DNA of 32,119 bases, taken from Desulfopila aestuarii DSM 18488 (GTDB lineage: Bacteria; Desulfobacterota; Desulfobulbia; Desulfobulbales; Desulfocapsaceae). This document shows positions 1 to 8,264 of the stretch, piece by piece. Where the stretch lies: the NCBI GenBank assembly GCA_945863875.1, contig CAMBBS010000046.1:1-32119 (forward strand), in the 5' to 3' direction. Position numbers and translations under genes: made by a program. The notes below the pieces were generated by a model. The model saw only the letters and a program-made list of their open reading frames with translations. It had not been told where the DNA came from and searched no databases. Numbering within the stretch: the stretch's first letter is position 1; each line of letters starts with the position of its first letter.

Positions 1-393
1 GCAGGAGATCCATCCGGGTGGCGATCTCAGCCAGCTCTTCCCCCTGATCCAAACACCTCTGAACCTCTACAAGTACCGGCGGTGTCAGAACTGCAGCTCC
101 GCGCCTTCGCGGTTCTTCGTAAAATCCGGCGATTCCCTTCTCGCGATACAACTTTACGCCTCGCTTCACATTGATTGCTGCGATGCGAAAAGCTCGACAG
201 ATTTCAGACTGTTTCGCGCTGCCATTTACATAGAGCTGACTGGTAATCATGCGAAAGCTTCGTTGGTCGCGTCAACCCCATGGCGAAAAACAGGGAGATG
301 GCCATGAAAATAGGTGATGTTGTCTCCCTCACGATGAAAACCGATGTTGGCATTAATGAGCGTCATCCCTTGGGGAAAAACGGTAATTGGAGT
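1..393 (-). pseudogene. Helix-turn-helix transposase-type protein, frameshifted and cut by the window edge
   Basis: On the minus strand, a stretch around 366-393 (reading FPQGMTLINANIGFH) continues to about 249. It then needs a one-base shift to continue as ITSQLYVNGSAKQSEICRAF and onward through KRGVKLYREKGIAGFYEE to the window start. The second part has the look of a Helix-turn-helix DNA-binding domain from transposases or resolvase-like mobile proteins (the pattern VKRxVKLYRExGxxGFY). The first frame stops with TGA at 249-247, overlapping the ATG of the second frame, which fits loss of a single base in a once continuous gene. The rest of the protein lies outside the window. The region sits among other transposon relics, so I call it a decayed mobile gene. 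The exact IS family is not certain. Confidence 0.5.
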
Positions 394-594
394 TGTGGCA
401 TTTCGTCGGTCCCTGGTTGCTAAGATGTGCATTAGAAGTGCTAATTGATGAAAGGGCGGTATCTTATCAGAATCCTCACCCGTCGCCAATCTTCTCAAGC
501 CAACTAGGAAATCGTTTATCTATACTCCATTGTTATTACAGGAATATTTGTAACATAAACCAATTGCTGCTTCTTTCTAGAGATCAGGAGTTCT

Positions 595-1022
595 GACGTT
601 GCGCTCCTTTTGCGGATTGCGCAGGTAGCGCAGCGTATAGATACTAGGGATGAGCTTGTCGAACTCGAAGACCGCACGCCGCGTCGGATTCGGCGTGGTG
701 TAGGTGCACAGCTTGCGGATCAGGGTACCCTGGGTCATCTCTTTAAGGCCCGGGGTGGCGACAATCTTGTCGATGTTTGGCTTCTCGCTGACGATGAGCT
801 GTCGGTCTACTTGGCCGACAGGACGGATCAGGCATTTCTCGTACTGCGCCGGATCGTCAACGCAATACAGCCCCTTCAACTGGTCGTCGAGGTTGGTGAA
901 GCGCGGCTCGAAGCGCAGTCCGAACCACTGCAGAATGGCGAAGTTGGCCTTATTGACGCTGTGCATATCGCCATTGATCCCGGTCGGCATGTCTGGAAAA
1001 AATTCCTGCCATGCGGTGAACA
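595..1022 (-). pseudogene. tnpA: Tn3-family transposase (TnpA) C-terminal fragment
   Basis: The minus-strand frame reads TAWQEFFPDMPTGINGDMHS, then NKANFAILQWFGLRFEPRFTNL, and ends in FEFDKLIPSIYTLRYLRNP and QKERNV. This is the late DDE catalytic part of Tn3-family TnpA: the GDMHSxNxxNFxxLxxFG block followed by the FDKLxxSIYxLRYLRxPxxRxxV block. A full TnpA is close to 1000 residues; only about 143 remain. Homology stops abruptly at both ends. At the upper end (about 1023) another frame takes over, and at the lower end the expected continuation after ERNV is replaced by unrelated residues and a stop. It is therefore a non-functional remnant. I see no terminal inverted repeats or resolvase nearby. 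Confidence 0.8.
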
Positions 1023-1370
1023 CTCGAATTCAATCGTGCCGTCCGGGTGGAGATATGCCAGCGAAAAAGCCTCTTCCCATAAATCCATCCAGGCAAAGCC
1101 CTGTCGATATTTCCGCCGGTCGTATAATTCGCTCCGGGCCCATCCTGCATCAAGTAGCTCTTGCCGGTGTTCTTTCAACCATGCCAACGCAACAGGTGAC
1201 GGCTTTGCTTTGCCCCTCACGTGCCGTTTCGCTGGTATGTCTGTCTGCTGTTTGTTGCGTGACGGTGGCAAGTCGTCTTTGCTTAGTTGCGGTTCGGTCA
1301 ACGCCTCAACAATCGCTTGCCGGTTCGAGGTAATCTGTCCACGAATATCATCGGTGATTAATGCCTTCGG
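1023..1370 (-). pseudogene. Fragment of an unrecognised protein joined to the Tn3 relic
   Basis: The minus-strand frame is open and reads ALITDDIRGQITSNRQAIVE, later VALAWLKEHRQELLDAGWAR, then SELYDRRKYRQGFAWMDLW. The pattern WLxxHxxELxxAGWxxxxLY followed by a tryptophan-rich GxAWxxLW block resembles small accessory proteins that I associate with recombinases and mobile elements, but I cannot name the family. The frame runs directly into the TnpA region out of register, and its other end overlaps the plus-strand IS1634 remnant. Both borders therefore look like rearrangement joints. It has no convincing start or ribosome binding site. Treat it as a gene fragment of unknown function. Confidence 0.3.
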
Positions 1371-2347
1371 TCGTGCCCACCGAAATGGATGCAGACGCGG
1401 GCACAATGGTTCAGACCATGGTACTCGATACGCTCTCGGGGCGCAGTCCGCTGTACCGTTTGGCCGATTTTTTCAAGCACCAGGACACTGAACTTTTACT
1501 TGGCCGGCATCTCGCCGACTCGGTGTTCAATGATACGAGCGTAGGTCGTGCCATGGATGCCATCTTCGAGGTGGGAGCCGAAAAACTCTTCGGCGACGTC
1601 GCCTGCCAGGTTTGCCGGCGGTTCCCCTTGGACATGAGCAAGGCGCATTTCGATACTGCCTCGGTTAACGTCTGGGGGAATTATGACCAGTGCAACTCTG
1701 ATTCCGACAAAATCAACATCACTCAACTCCATTACATCGAGACCTCGGTGTGCAAAAAGGTCCGCTATGCTCGTGGCCGCCCGAAAAAGGGCCAATCTTG
1801 CAATATCGCCTCGGAGTACTACTTCCTCGACGCCAAAGTTCGGCCAAACCTGGAACATATTGAACAACAACCGAAAGAAGCAGGATGTTTCGTGCTCCTG
1901 TGCAATGTTCGGCTTGAGGGAGATGGTGCTCAAACTGGTGCTGATCTTCTGCGCGCATACAAAGAACAGTACACCATCGGGCGCAACTTTTCCTTTCTCA
2001 AGGATCCACTGATCGTCAAAGACATGTTCCTTAAGAAACCGGAACGAATTGAGGTACTCGGCGCAATTTTACGGATGGCGCTGCTGATCTGAAACCTCAT
2101 CGAGCACCTTCTGCGTCAACATGTGCTCGAGAATAACGTTGAGTTTCCCGGTTGGGCCAACAAAAAGACACGTCGCCCCACCGTATTCATGATGAGCACG
2201 ATGTTTGCGGGCCTTCAGATTGTCAGATTCGGTGCGATATGTCGCCTGACTATGCCCCTGACTGATATCCAGTGCCAATATTTGCAAGCCCTTGGCCCCA
2301 AGCAACAACACATTCTATCGCTCGATACGCCTTCAAGCTACGGTTAA
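1370..2347 (+). pseudogene. IS1634-family transposase remnant with internal deletion and in-frame stop
   Basis: The frame begins inside the N-terminal domain (VLDTLSGRSPLYRLADFF, then DTELLLGRHLADSVFNDTSV, then FPLDMSKAHFDTASVNVWG), which is the DUF4277-like start of IS1634-family transposases. It then jumps to the C-terminal third: KEAGCFVLLCNV, RAYKEQYTIGRNFSFLKDP, FLKKPERIEVLG. The central catalytic part is missing, so the roughly 500-residue protein has lost a large internal segment. At 2090-2092 a TGA replaces the tryptophan normally found in the ALLxWxLxE motif, after which the same frame continues as NLIEHLLRQHV and PTVFMMSTMFAGL to 2347. The 5' end is also missing. This is a dead copy. 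I did not find its terminal repeats. Confidence 0.8.
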
Positions 2348-2487
2348 AAAAATCCTTGCTACGATAGTAAAATGGGTGGGGAAAGTGAGTCGAGAGAAAA
2401 GAACGAAGGAAATTGGAAAAAGATGGTCACATTGACACAGAGAACAACACTCCCATGCTGGGGTACTGTTCAGAAAGAAGAGGCCGC

Positions 2488-3978
2488 TCAATGCGTAATG
2501 CAATGATCGAGGTAAGGAAGTGTAATTATGAAAGTTGTTCCTTCGTTGACTTTCGATTGAGCTTCAATTGTTCCCCGGAGGGCCAATACCTCATTGCGCA
2601 CCGCAGAAAGACCAACTCCTCGTCCGGAAAGCATGCTCACTTCGCTCTTGGTGGAAAACGAGTCCAGAAAGATAGTGTTGATGATTGCCTCGTCAGACAG
2701 GGCAGCGGCCTCTTCGCTGGTGTAGATGCCTTTTGCTTTCGCCAGTGAAATAATGTTGGGTGGATTGATCCCTGCTCCGTCATCGGAGATTTTGATGATG
2801 AAATTAGAACTGTTCTTCAGGAGTTCACAGCGGATTCTTCCCCTCCCCACCTTCCCCTTTTCAGCCCGCTCTTCGGGGTGTTCGATGGCATGATCGATAA
2901 TATTTCTGAAGATATGAATCATTGATTTGAGGAAATTCGCGTATATTTGCCGATTGACATAGATTATGTCGCCAAAAATTTCAATTTCAGCAATTGCCTT
3001 GTTCAGTTTTAAAGCGAGAATTTCTATATATCCGCTATAACCGAGGAGAATTGAGTTGAGTGAGGGGTAGGTGAGTTCTTGAATGCTTCCTACGAGAAAT
3101 TGTTTGTCGTCGCCGTGGTACCGATCCTCGATGATATTGATGAGGGACTCAAAGCGGTCATAGTTGATGTTGATTTGCTTGCCTGAGTCAAGAAAACCTT
3201 CACCGAGAAACTCCTGGATGATGGTCATATCTTCTCTGATGACAGCATTGAAATCGATCTTGGCGATGAGGCAGCGCAGCATAACAGGAGGGTGTTTTTC
3301 CGGTTCCTTCAACATGGTGACAAACTGTTCCTCTAGCTGATGCAGTTTGACTGCGGTATTATGGAGGAAGCGTAACGCGAAGTCGCCCTTCATAGTGTGA
3401 ATGATCCGGAACAAGACCGTTAAGACGTCTTTGACGGAATGGTGCTGGTCAAGGATCTGCCTCGCCTCAAAAGAGAAGAAGTCCCGTGCTTCCGCTACCG
3501 CCTCGATGATCTCGGATTTACAGTTGATCGCCGACAAGATTAACTTCATGTTGTTCCTTTCTTCCTGTGCCTTTTTCTCCAAGGATTTTTTGTCGGTGAT
3601 GTCAGTCAGGATGACCATGAGGATCTTCGATTCGCTGAAGGAGATGATCTTGTAGGCGATGCTGATAGAGCGATTGTCCGCCCTAAACTCATGTGGCAGC
3701 AGCTTCAGATAGACTTTGGATCTAGCTTCTTTCTTTTGTTCAAACAGACTGTCGAGTGACTTGATTAGTAACATGTGCTGTTTTTCATCAAGATAGTCCT
3801 TCATTAAAACGCCAAAGTTCATGCTGGCGATTGGGCGCGTGAATATGTTGTTGCAGACGACGCTGTGCTCTTCATAGATGATCAGGTCGGCATTAAACGA
3901 GAGAAAACCCTGATCCGCATTGTCTAAAAGGTTTTTTATCGAGCAGTTTTTAACTGAAGTTTCCTGTGTATCTGTATA
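2488..3978 (-). pseudogene. CheA-like sensor histidine kinase with Hpt and ATPase domains, 5' truncated
   Basis: The frame is open from about 3978 down to the stop at 2488. The first internal ATG is at 3822, but coding similarity extends upstream of it (LLDNADQGFLSFNADLIIYE, typical of the start of a PAS-like domain), so the true N-terminus is gone. Counting from the 3822 ATG, a linker leads to an Hpt-like helix with the phospho-accepting His in IIHTMKGDF (about residue 142). A CheA-type HATPase follows with an N box (IFRNIIDHAIEHP), a DDGAG motif and GRGVGLSAV. There is no CheW-like domain, as in many soluble CheA-like kinases of deltaproteobacteria. The upstream frame meets TGA at 3981-3979, right at the edge of the IS element, with no start codon in between. 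The IS removed the 5' part, so this is probably inactive. Confidence 0.75.
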
Positions 3979-3982
3979 TCAC

Positions 3983-5434
3983 AAATTCTGCTGCCTTTAA
4001 GCAACCATGCGTAACAGCGTTTTGACGAAAGAATTTTGCGGTCTTTGCTTTGGCAATGGGCAAATCGATTGAAAATCCTCCCCCAATGCCGCCTCTGCTA
4101 TAATTCTTCGTACATCAGAAAATGCAAATCCAGATCGGCCGCGGATCTTAAATTTTCGATCTGGTGCATATTGCAATCGATCGGCATAAATCCAAGTCAA
4201 TGTTGTAGCCATCATGCAGAAGTTGAGGTGATTGAGCACGGCATCGGCATTTCGTGTCTGTGATTTTGAACTGCCAATCTCCTGCTTGATTTCTTTGAAT
4301 CCCGCTTCAATCTTCCAGCGTGCTCCATAGTATTCAATTATCTGTTCAACGGAGAGAGTCAAGTCCGTTGTCATGAGTGCAACATATCTTGTTTTTCTGT
4401 ACACCCAGACAACACGTACTGGACACTTCATCGTTTTTAACATGATGGTCTGTGCATGAGCCAGCACTTGTCTCTGCTTACCGTAGAGAAAAGCAGTATA
4501 TGGCAGCGCCTTTTCTTTCCATCTGGCGGCACATTCATCGACACTACCCAGACGATCCCCGTATTTTCTGGGACGCCCCGCTTTTGGTTTTCCGTCTTTG
4601 GCCGGAACAGGTGCAAAATCGTACAGCGTAATATTGGTGCGCATGCGGGATAACAAATGAAAATGTCCCTTCGATCCTCTTTTCAGTCGAGACCAGAGGC
4701 CATCATTTCCAAACCAGCTATCAGTCACTACCAGCAGCGGCTTTTGGAAATGCTCATGAATTTCTTTGAGCATTTCAGCAGCCTGTTCCATCTTCGTCGC
4801 AAAAGGGATAAGATGGCCTTTTCGTTTAGCATTACCTGACTTTGCCTTAATGTCCTTCTGCATCATATAAAATCGAAAATCAAGAGGCAGGCAGGCCCAA
4901 CGGGATTTCACTTTTTTAAGCAAACCAATTGCCAGTATACACTGTGACCATGGGTAAGAACTCTGATTTCCTTTTGCTGCATGATCGTGGAAATGGCCAC
5001 AGCCGAAAATCTTCCGACCACTCTTGGGATTGATCGAATCATCGAGTGCAACAATAATGCGCTTTTCTGTTGCCGGCTGGGGAATCAATCTCCACATAGT
5101 TCTCCATAAAGCTTTCCAAGGCAGCGTTGTACTCCCCATGAAGGTATAAAACCGCTGACTCTGGATCTCCAATCCAAACAAAGTTTGCAAGGCACGCAGC
5201 AGATTGGACGTAATTGAGGAGGTGAACGGAACGACCACTGCAAGCAATGTGTATGCAAACCAAATTTTTCTTTTCTGTCCCTGCTTTGTATTGGAAAATT
5301 CCTCTTGCAAAGGTGCAAGTAAATCACGTAATATAAACATGGCAAGCGGCTCCTTTTGATATAATTTCAATGGGTTAGATCATGAAACTATACCATGGTG
5401 TCGCTTGTCTTTCACCACCTATCTTGCTGAATTC
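3983..5434 (-). mobile_element. IS4-type insertion sequence
   Basis: The element carries one transposase gene (3997-5340). Short imperfect inverted ends can be seen: AATTCTGCTG at about 3984-3993, and AATTCAGCAA on the opposite strand at about 5433-5424. The ends were picked by eye and may be off by several bases. No matching target-site duplication is visible: the left flank reads TGTATATCAC and the right flank ATATAATATA. The flanking genes are unrelated and both truncated. Confidence 0.55.
3997..5340 (-). CDS. IS4-superfamily DDE transposase
   Basis: This 447-residue transposase catalyses cut-and-paste movement of its IS. The catalytic triad is visible: the first Asp in IVALDDSINPKSG, the second in LLVVTDSWFGNDGL, and the Glu in YGARWKIEAGFKEIKQEIG. 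That last stretch is an exact YREK signature (Y-x2-R-x3-E-x6-K) of the IS4 superfamily; IS4 or IS701 type is the best call. A TTG-started extension to 5370 is possible, but the ATG at 5340 has a strong ribosome binding site, AAGGAG nine bases upstream. The frame is uninterrupted, and the length and all catalytic residues are normal, so the gene may be active. It is the only intact mobile gene in the window and separates the truncated kinase from the truncated rtcB. Confidence 0.85.
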   Translation of the reverse strand: MFILRDLLAPLQEEFSNTKQGQKRKIWFAYTLLAVVVPFTSSITSNLLRALQTLFGLEIQSQRFYTFMGSTTLPWKALWRTMWRLIPQPATEKRIIVALDDSINPKSGRKIFGCGHFHDHAAKGNQSSYPWSQCILAIGLLKKVKSRWACLPLDFRFYMMQKDIKAKSGNAKRKGHLIPFATKMEQAAEMLKEIHEHFQKPLLVVTDSWFGNDGLWSRLKRGSKGHFHLLSRMRTNITLYDFAPVPAKDGKPKAGRPRKYGDRLGSVDECAARWKEKALPYTAFLYGKQRQVLAHAQTIMLKTMKCPVRVVWVYRKTRYVALMTTDLTLSVEQIIEYYGARWKIEAGFKEIKQEIGSSKSQTRNADAVLNHLNFCMMATTLTWIYADRLQYAPDRKFKIRGRSGFAFSDVRRIIAEAALGEDFQSICPLPKQRPQNSFVKTLLRMVA

Positions 5435-5443
5435 ATATAATAT

Positions 5444-5470
5444 ATGCCACAACCAGCCTCATTGTGGCAT
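5444..5470. repeat. 9-bp inverted repeat (hairpin) between the IS and the rtcB fragment
   Basis: ATGCCACAA at 5444-5452 and TTGTGGCAT at 5462-5470 are perfect inverted copies with a nine-base loop. It has no T-run, so it is not an obvious terminator. The stretch from here to about 5605 shows no recognisable gene and may be the end of a second lost element. Confidence 0.5.
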
Positions 5471-5604
5471 AGAAGTTGAATCCTCTTTCTAATAGCCATT
5501 CTCATGTGATATCGAATCCCTTTAAGATGCTTTTCATTTCTAGGAAACTTCAGACAATACCTCTCGGCTTTAAACACCATGCCAGAGCGCAGCCGGACAG
5601 CAAC

Positions 5605-6426
5605 ATGCCCCAGGCCGACCGAGCCCTCACCGCCAAAGAACTGCCGGTGGTCTATCGGGAATATGAAAACGGCCGCCTGCAGCTCGGCACGCTCGGCGGC
5701 GGCAACCATTTCATCGAGATACAGCTTGGCGACGACGGCTGTATCTGGCTGATGATCCACTCCGGCAGCAGAAATATCGGCTACCAGGTGGCCGGCCATT
5801 ACAATCGACTGGCGATAGCATACAATCAGACCCACGGCGCCAAGGTTCCGGCCAAGTGGCAGCTCGACTATCTGCCCATGCAGTCGGACCCCGGCCAGAC
5901 CTATCTGCGGGAAATGCACTACTGTGTGCAGTTCGCCGCTGCCAACCGGCGGGCGATGACGCAGCGGGTCCTCGACATCCTGCACGACGTCGAGCCAGCG
6001 GTTACCTTTTCCCCCGCCCTGGATGTGGCCCATAATTATGCCGCGCTGGAATACCATTTCGGCAAGGAGGTGCTGGTGCACCGCAAAGGGGCTACCCGGG
6101 CTGCAGCAGGGGCCATAGGCATCATCCCCGGCTCCCAGGGGAGTACCAGTTATATCGTGCAGGGCAAGGGCAATAAGGAGAGTTTCTGTTCCTGTTCCCA
6201 TGGGGCCGGCAGAAGACTCGGCCGGAAGCAGGCGCAGCGGCAGCTCGATCTCAAAGAAGAGATCCGCCGCCTCGACCAGCAGGGCGTTCTGCACGCCATT
6301 CGTCAAAAAAAGGATCTTGATGAGGCCGCGGGGGCCTATAAGGATATCACCGTGGTGATGCACAACCAGCGTGACCTGGTGAAGATACTGACTGCCCTGC
6401 AGCCGCTGGCGGTGGTGAAGGGTTGA
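5605..6426 (+). pseudogene. rtcB: RtcB-type RNA ligase, N-terminal part missing
   Basis: RtcB joins 2',3'-cyclic phosphate and 5'-OH RNA ends using GTP and Mn2+. The remaining 273 residues match the C-terminal two thirds of the family: the metal-binding histidines in LGTLGGGNHFIE and MIHSGSRNIG, another in DVAHNYAALE, the VHRKGATRAA segment, and the CSHGAGRRLGR motif that contains the guanylylated His. Family members are about 400-480 residues. The N-terminal part with the metal-binding Asp/Cys is absent, and the upstream sequence up to the IS (5434-5605) does not resemble RtcB in any frame I read. The open frame extends back to 5476, but those residues look non-coding. No good ribosome binding site is seen. 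Without the first metal ligands it should not ligate RNA. The reading frame is otherwise undamaged, so the truncation looks recent. Confidence 0.8.
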
Positions 6427-6430
6427 ACAT

Positions 6431-6453
6431 CCGGCCGTTGGTGCAACGGCCGG
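6431..6453. terminator. Bidirectional hairpin terminator between rtcB and pdxH
   Basis: CCGGCCGTTG at 6431-6440 pairs perfectly with CAACGGCCGG at 6444-6453 around a three-base loop, followed by AAAATTCTC. It lies five bases after the rtcB stop and seven before the pdxH stop, serving the two convergent genes. Confidence 0.75.
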
Positions 6454-6460
6454 AAAATTC

Positions 6461-7102
6461 TCAAGGGGCCAGCCGCTCGATGGCCCACTCTTTTGCTTCG
6501 CCGGTTCTGCTGTAGAGAAAACGGTCATGCAGGCGGTTTTTGCGTCCCTGCCAGAACTCGATTTCGACCGGTTCAACGCGGTAGCCGCCCCAGAAAGAGG
6601 GTAGCGGTACCTTGCCGGCACCAATTTTCCTCTTCATCTCGTCAAATTTCTGCAACAGCATCTGCCTTGAGGAAAGGGGATGACTCTGGCTTGACACCCA
6701 GGCGGCCATCTGGCTTTCCTTTGGTCTGGACAAGAAATATTTTGCCGATTCGGCCGCCGATATCTTCGAGGCGATACCGTTGATCATTACCTGGCGCTCC
6801 AGGTCGAGCCAGACAAAGAGCAGACTGACCCTGGCGTTATCCTGTATCTCTTTCGCCTTCCGGCTTTCATAATTGGTAAAAAAGACAAATCCTTTCCCGT
6901 CATAGTACTTCAACAGGACCGTCCTCTGACTGGGTTGGCCGTTGCCGCCGACGGTCGCCAGCGTCATGGCGGTTGGATCGGCTATTTCGGTTTTCTGCGC
7001 CTGCTCGAACCACTCGGTAAACTGCTGCATCGGGTCACTCTGCAGATTGGCGCGAGACAGGCCTCCCTTTACATATTCCCGACGGAACTGACTAAGATCC
7101 AC
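6461..7102 (-). CDS. pdxH: Pyridoxamine 5'-phosphate oxidase
   Basis: PdxH oxidises pyridoxine or pyridoxamine 5'-phosphate to pyridoxal 5'-phosphate with FMN, the last step of vitamin B6 synthesis and salvage. The 213 residues match the usual length of about 215. Recognisable family parts are [20 protein letters not shown] with the following [21 protein letters not shown] (FMN binding), the [15 protein letters not shown] strand, [16 protein letters not shown], and the C-terminal [17 protein letters not shown] block that closes the active site. Translation probably starts with GTG at 7102, preceded by GGGGAAGC. It is a cytosolic homodimer in known cases. It is transcribed leftwards and separated from the upstream Tim44-like gene by a REP-like hairpin, so it may have its own promoter. 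Confidence 0.95.
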   Translation of the reverse strand: MDLSQFRREYVKGGLSRANLQSDPMQQFTEWFEQAQKTEIADPTAMTLATVGGNGQPSQRTVLLKYYDGKGFVFFTNYESRKAKEIQDNARVSLLFVWLDLERQVMINGIASKISAAESAKYFLSRPKESQMAAWVSSQSHPLSSRQMLLQKFDEMKRKIGAGKVPLPSFWGGYRVEPVEIEFWQGRKNRLHDRFLYSRTGEAKEWAIERLAP

Positions 7103-7179
7103 GCTTCCCCCACTATAAAAATACCACCGTCAAACACTCGTAAACAATCCGGACAGTGGCATGCACCCCAGCCATTGTC

Positions 7180-7200
7180 ATTCCGGCCTTGACCCGGAAT
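7180..7200. repeat. REP-like short palindrome
   Basis: ATTCCGG at 7180-7186 and CCGGAAT at 7194-7200 form a perfect 7-bp stem around CCTTGAC. The text TCATTCCGGCCTTGACCCGG resembles the ATTCCGG-type repeats scattered between genes in many proteobacterial genomes. It sits between two codirectional genes. Confidence 0.5.
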
Positions 7201-7218
7201 CTACCGATTTCCGGGCCT

Positions 7219-8139
7219 TCAGACCTCTTTAATGCCTTCCAGCTTCCAGGCCTCGGTCCCGACCGGCCTTGCCCAGGTCCATTCTTCACTGAATTTGATC
7301 GGCGTGGTCATACTGCCCTCGACCAGCTCGCCGGTTTTATCGTCGACGGTATAATCGAGCAGGTTGGCGGCAAACAGCACCGTGACAAAATCTTCCTGAC
7401 CGTCACTGCCCGCCTGGACGATCTCCAGGTTGCGCACGGCGATGGATTCCAGCTTGTTGATATGTCCCTTGCTGCGCATTTCGGCAAAATGACCGGCATA
7501 TTCCCCGGCCAGCTGCTCGCCGAGGAGGTGTTTATAAGAGTCTACATCCCGTCGCATCCAGCCGGCCTGAACCTGAAAAAAGACGTCCGAGGCCACTTCC
7601 TTGAAATAAGCGGGATCAAAACTGCTGTCGTTTTCACGAATCTGCTCAATACCTTCTTCCAGGAGATTGCCGCCGATAACCGGGGCGGCCGGGGGCGGCT
7701 GCGCACTATTGCCGAAGGCCCCGCTAAACATATTCGACGGGCTCTGCGACTGGCCATTATGCTGAGAGGCCTGATAGGTGCCCGGACGGGGCTTGGTGGA
7801 AAAACGTTTGAAGAGGAAATAGGCGACTCCGCCAAGAAGCAAAAGCGGCAGAATCCCCATCCCCGAACCGCCGGCACCGAACATCGAACCGAAAAGCATG
7901 CCGCCGATCGCCCCGCCGAGAAGCCCTCCGGCAAGACCGCGGCCGAAGGTCGACCCTCCCTGCTGTTTAGTTGTCGCCGGCGCGACACTCTTCGCCGGGG
8001 CCTTAGGCGTCATCCTGAAGGATTTTCCACCGGAAAAAGACTTGGCCTCGGTGTATTGGGCCGTCAGCCCGGCCTCAAACAGGGTAAAGGCTATAAAAAA
8101 CATAAAAATCGGAACCATTTTTTTACAAAGCATCATCAT
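7219..8139 (-). CDS. Tim44-like domain membrane protein
   Basis: The protein has 306 residues. An N-terminal hydrophobic signal or anchor (about 6-26) is followed by a basic, low-complexity region (SFSGGKSFRMTPKAP). A glycine-rich hydrophobic stretch with GGLLGGAIGGMLFGSMFG comes next, then LPLLLLGGVAYFLFKRF, giving one or two membrane segments around 65-110. After a polar linker, residues about 160-306 form a Tim44/MRPL45-like domain (FFQVQAGWMRRDVDSYKHLL, then EEWTWARPV). Bacterial Tim44-like proteins sit in the inner membrane; their function is poorly defined and has been linked to membrane protein handling. The start ATG is preceded by AAAGGATGTGATTT, a good ribosome binding site. It is divergent from the radical SAM gene. 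The domain call is fairly sure; the role is unknown. Confidence 0.8.
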   Translation of the reverse strand: MMMLCKKMVPIFMFFIAFTLFEAGLTAQYTEAKSFSGGKSFRMTPKAPAKSVAPATTKQQGGSTFGRGLAGGLLGGAIGGMLFGSMFGAGGSGMGILPLLLLGGVAYFLFKRFSTKPRPGTYQASQHNGQSQSPSNMFSGAFGNSAQPPPAAPVIGGNLLEEGIEQIRENDSSFDPAYFKEVASDVFFQVQAGWMRRDVDSYKHLLGEQLAGEYAGHFAEMRSKGHINKLESIAVRNLEIVQAGSDGQEDFVTVLFAANLLDYTVDDKTGELVEGSMTTPIKFSEEWTWARPVGTEAWKLEGIKEV

Positions 8140-8182
8140 AAATCACATCCTTTTGAAATTTTTTCATTGATCATCTCCAAAC

Positions 8183-8208
8183 CCGGACTACATTACCGGA
8201 CTACATTA
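8183..8208. repeat. Tandem 13-bp direct repeat in a divergent promoter region
   Basis: CCGGACTACATTA occurs twice, head to tail without spacer (8183-8195 and 8196-8208), between the starts of the Tim44-like gene and the radical SAM gene. The second copy runs into TATAGT, a possible -10 element. It may be a regulator site or a simple tandem duplication. Confidence 0.55.
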
Positions 8209-8264
8209 TAGTACAACTTTGCCAAGAAGCGAGATAAAGCGGAATTTATTCACAAGAGAGTCCC

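Noticed and set aside
610-1491. Long plus-strand open frame over the Tn3 relic
   Set aside because: It is antisense to clear TnpA sequence, has no family features and arises from codon bias of the opposite strand.
2090-2092. TGA recoding (selenocysteine or Trp) in the IS1634-type frame
   Set aside because: The gene also has a large internal deletion and a lost 5' end, so a simple nonsense mutation in a dead copy explains it; the family has Trp here.
5419-6624. 401-codon minus-strand frame across rtcB and the pdxH end
   Set aside because: Its translation is low-complexity mirror sequence of rtcB; rtcB motifs on the plus strand are unmistakable.
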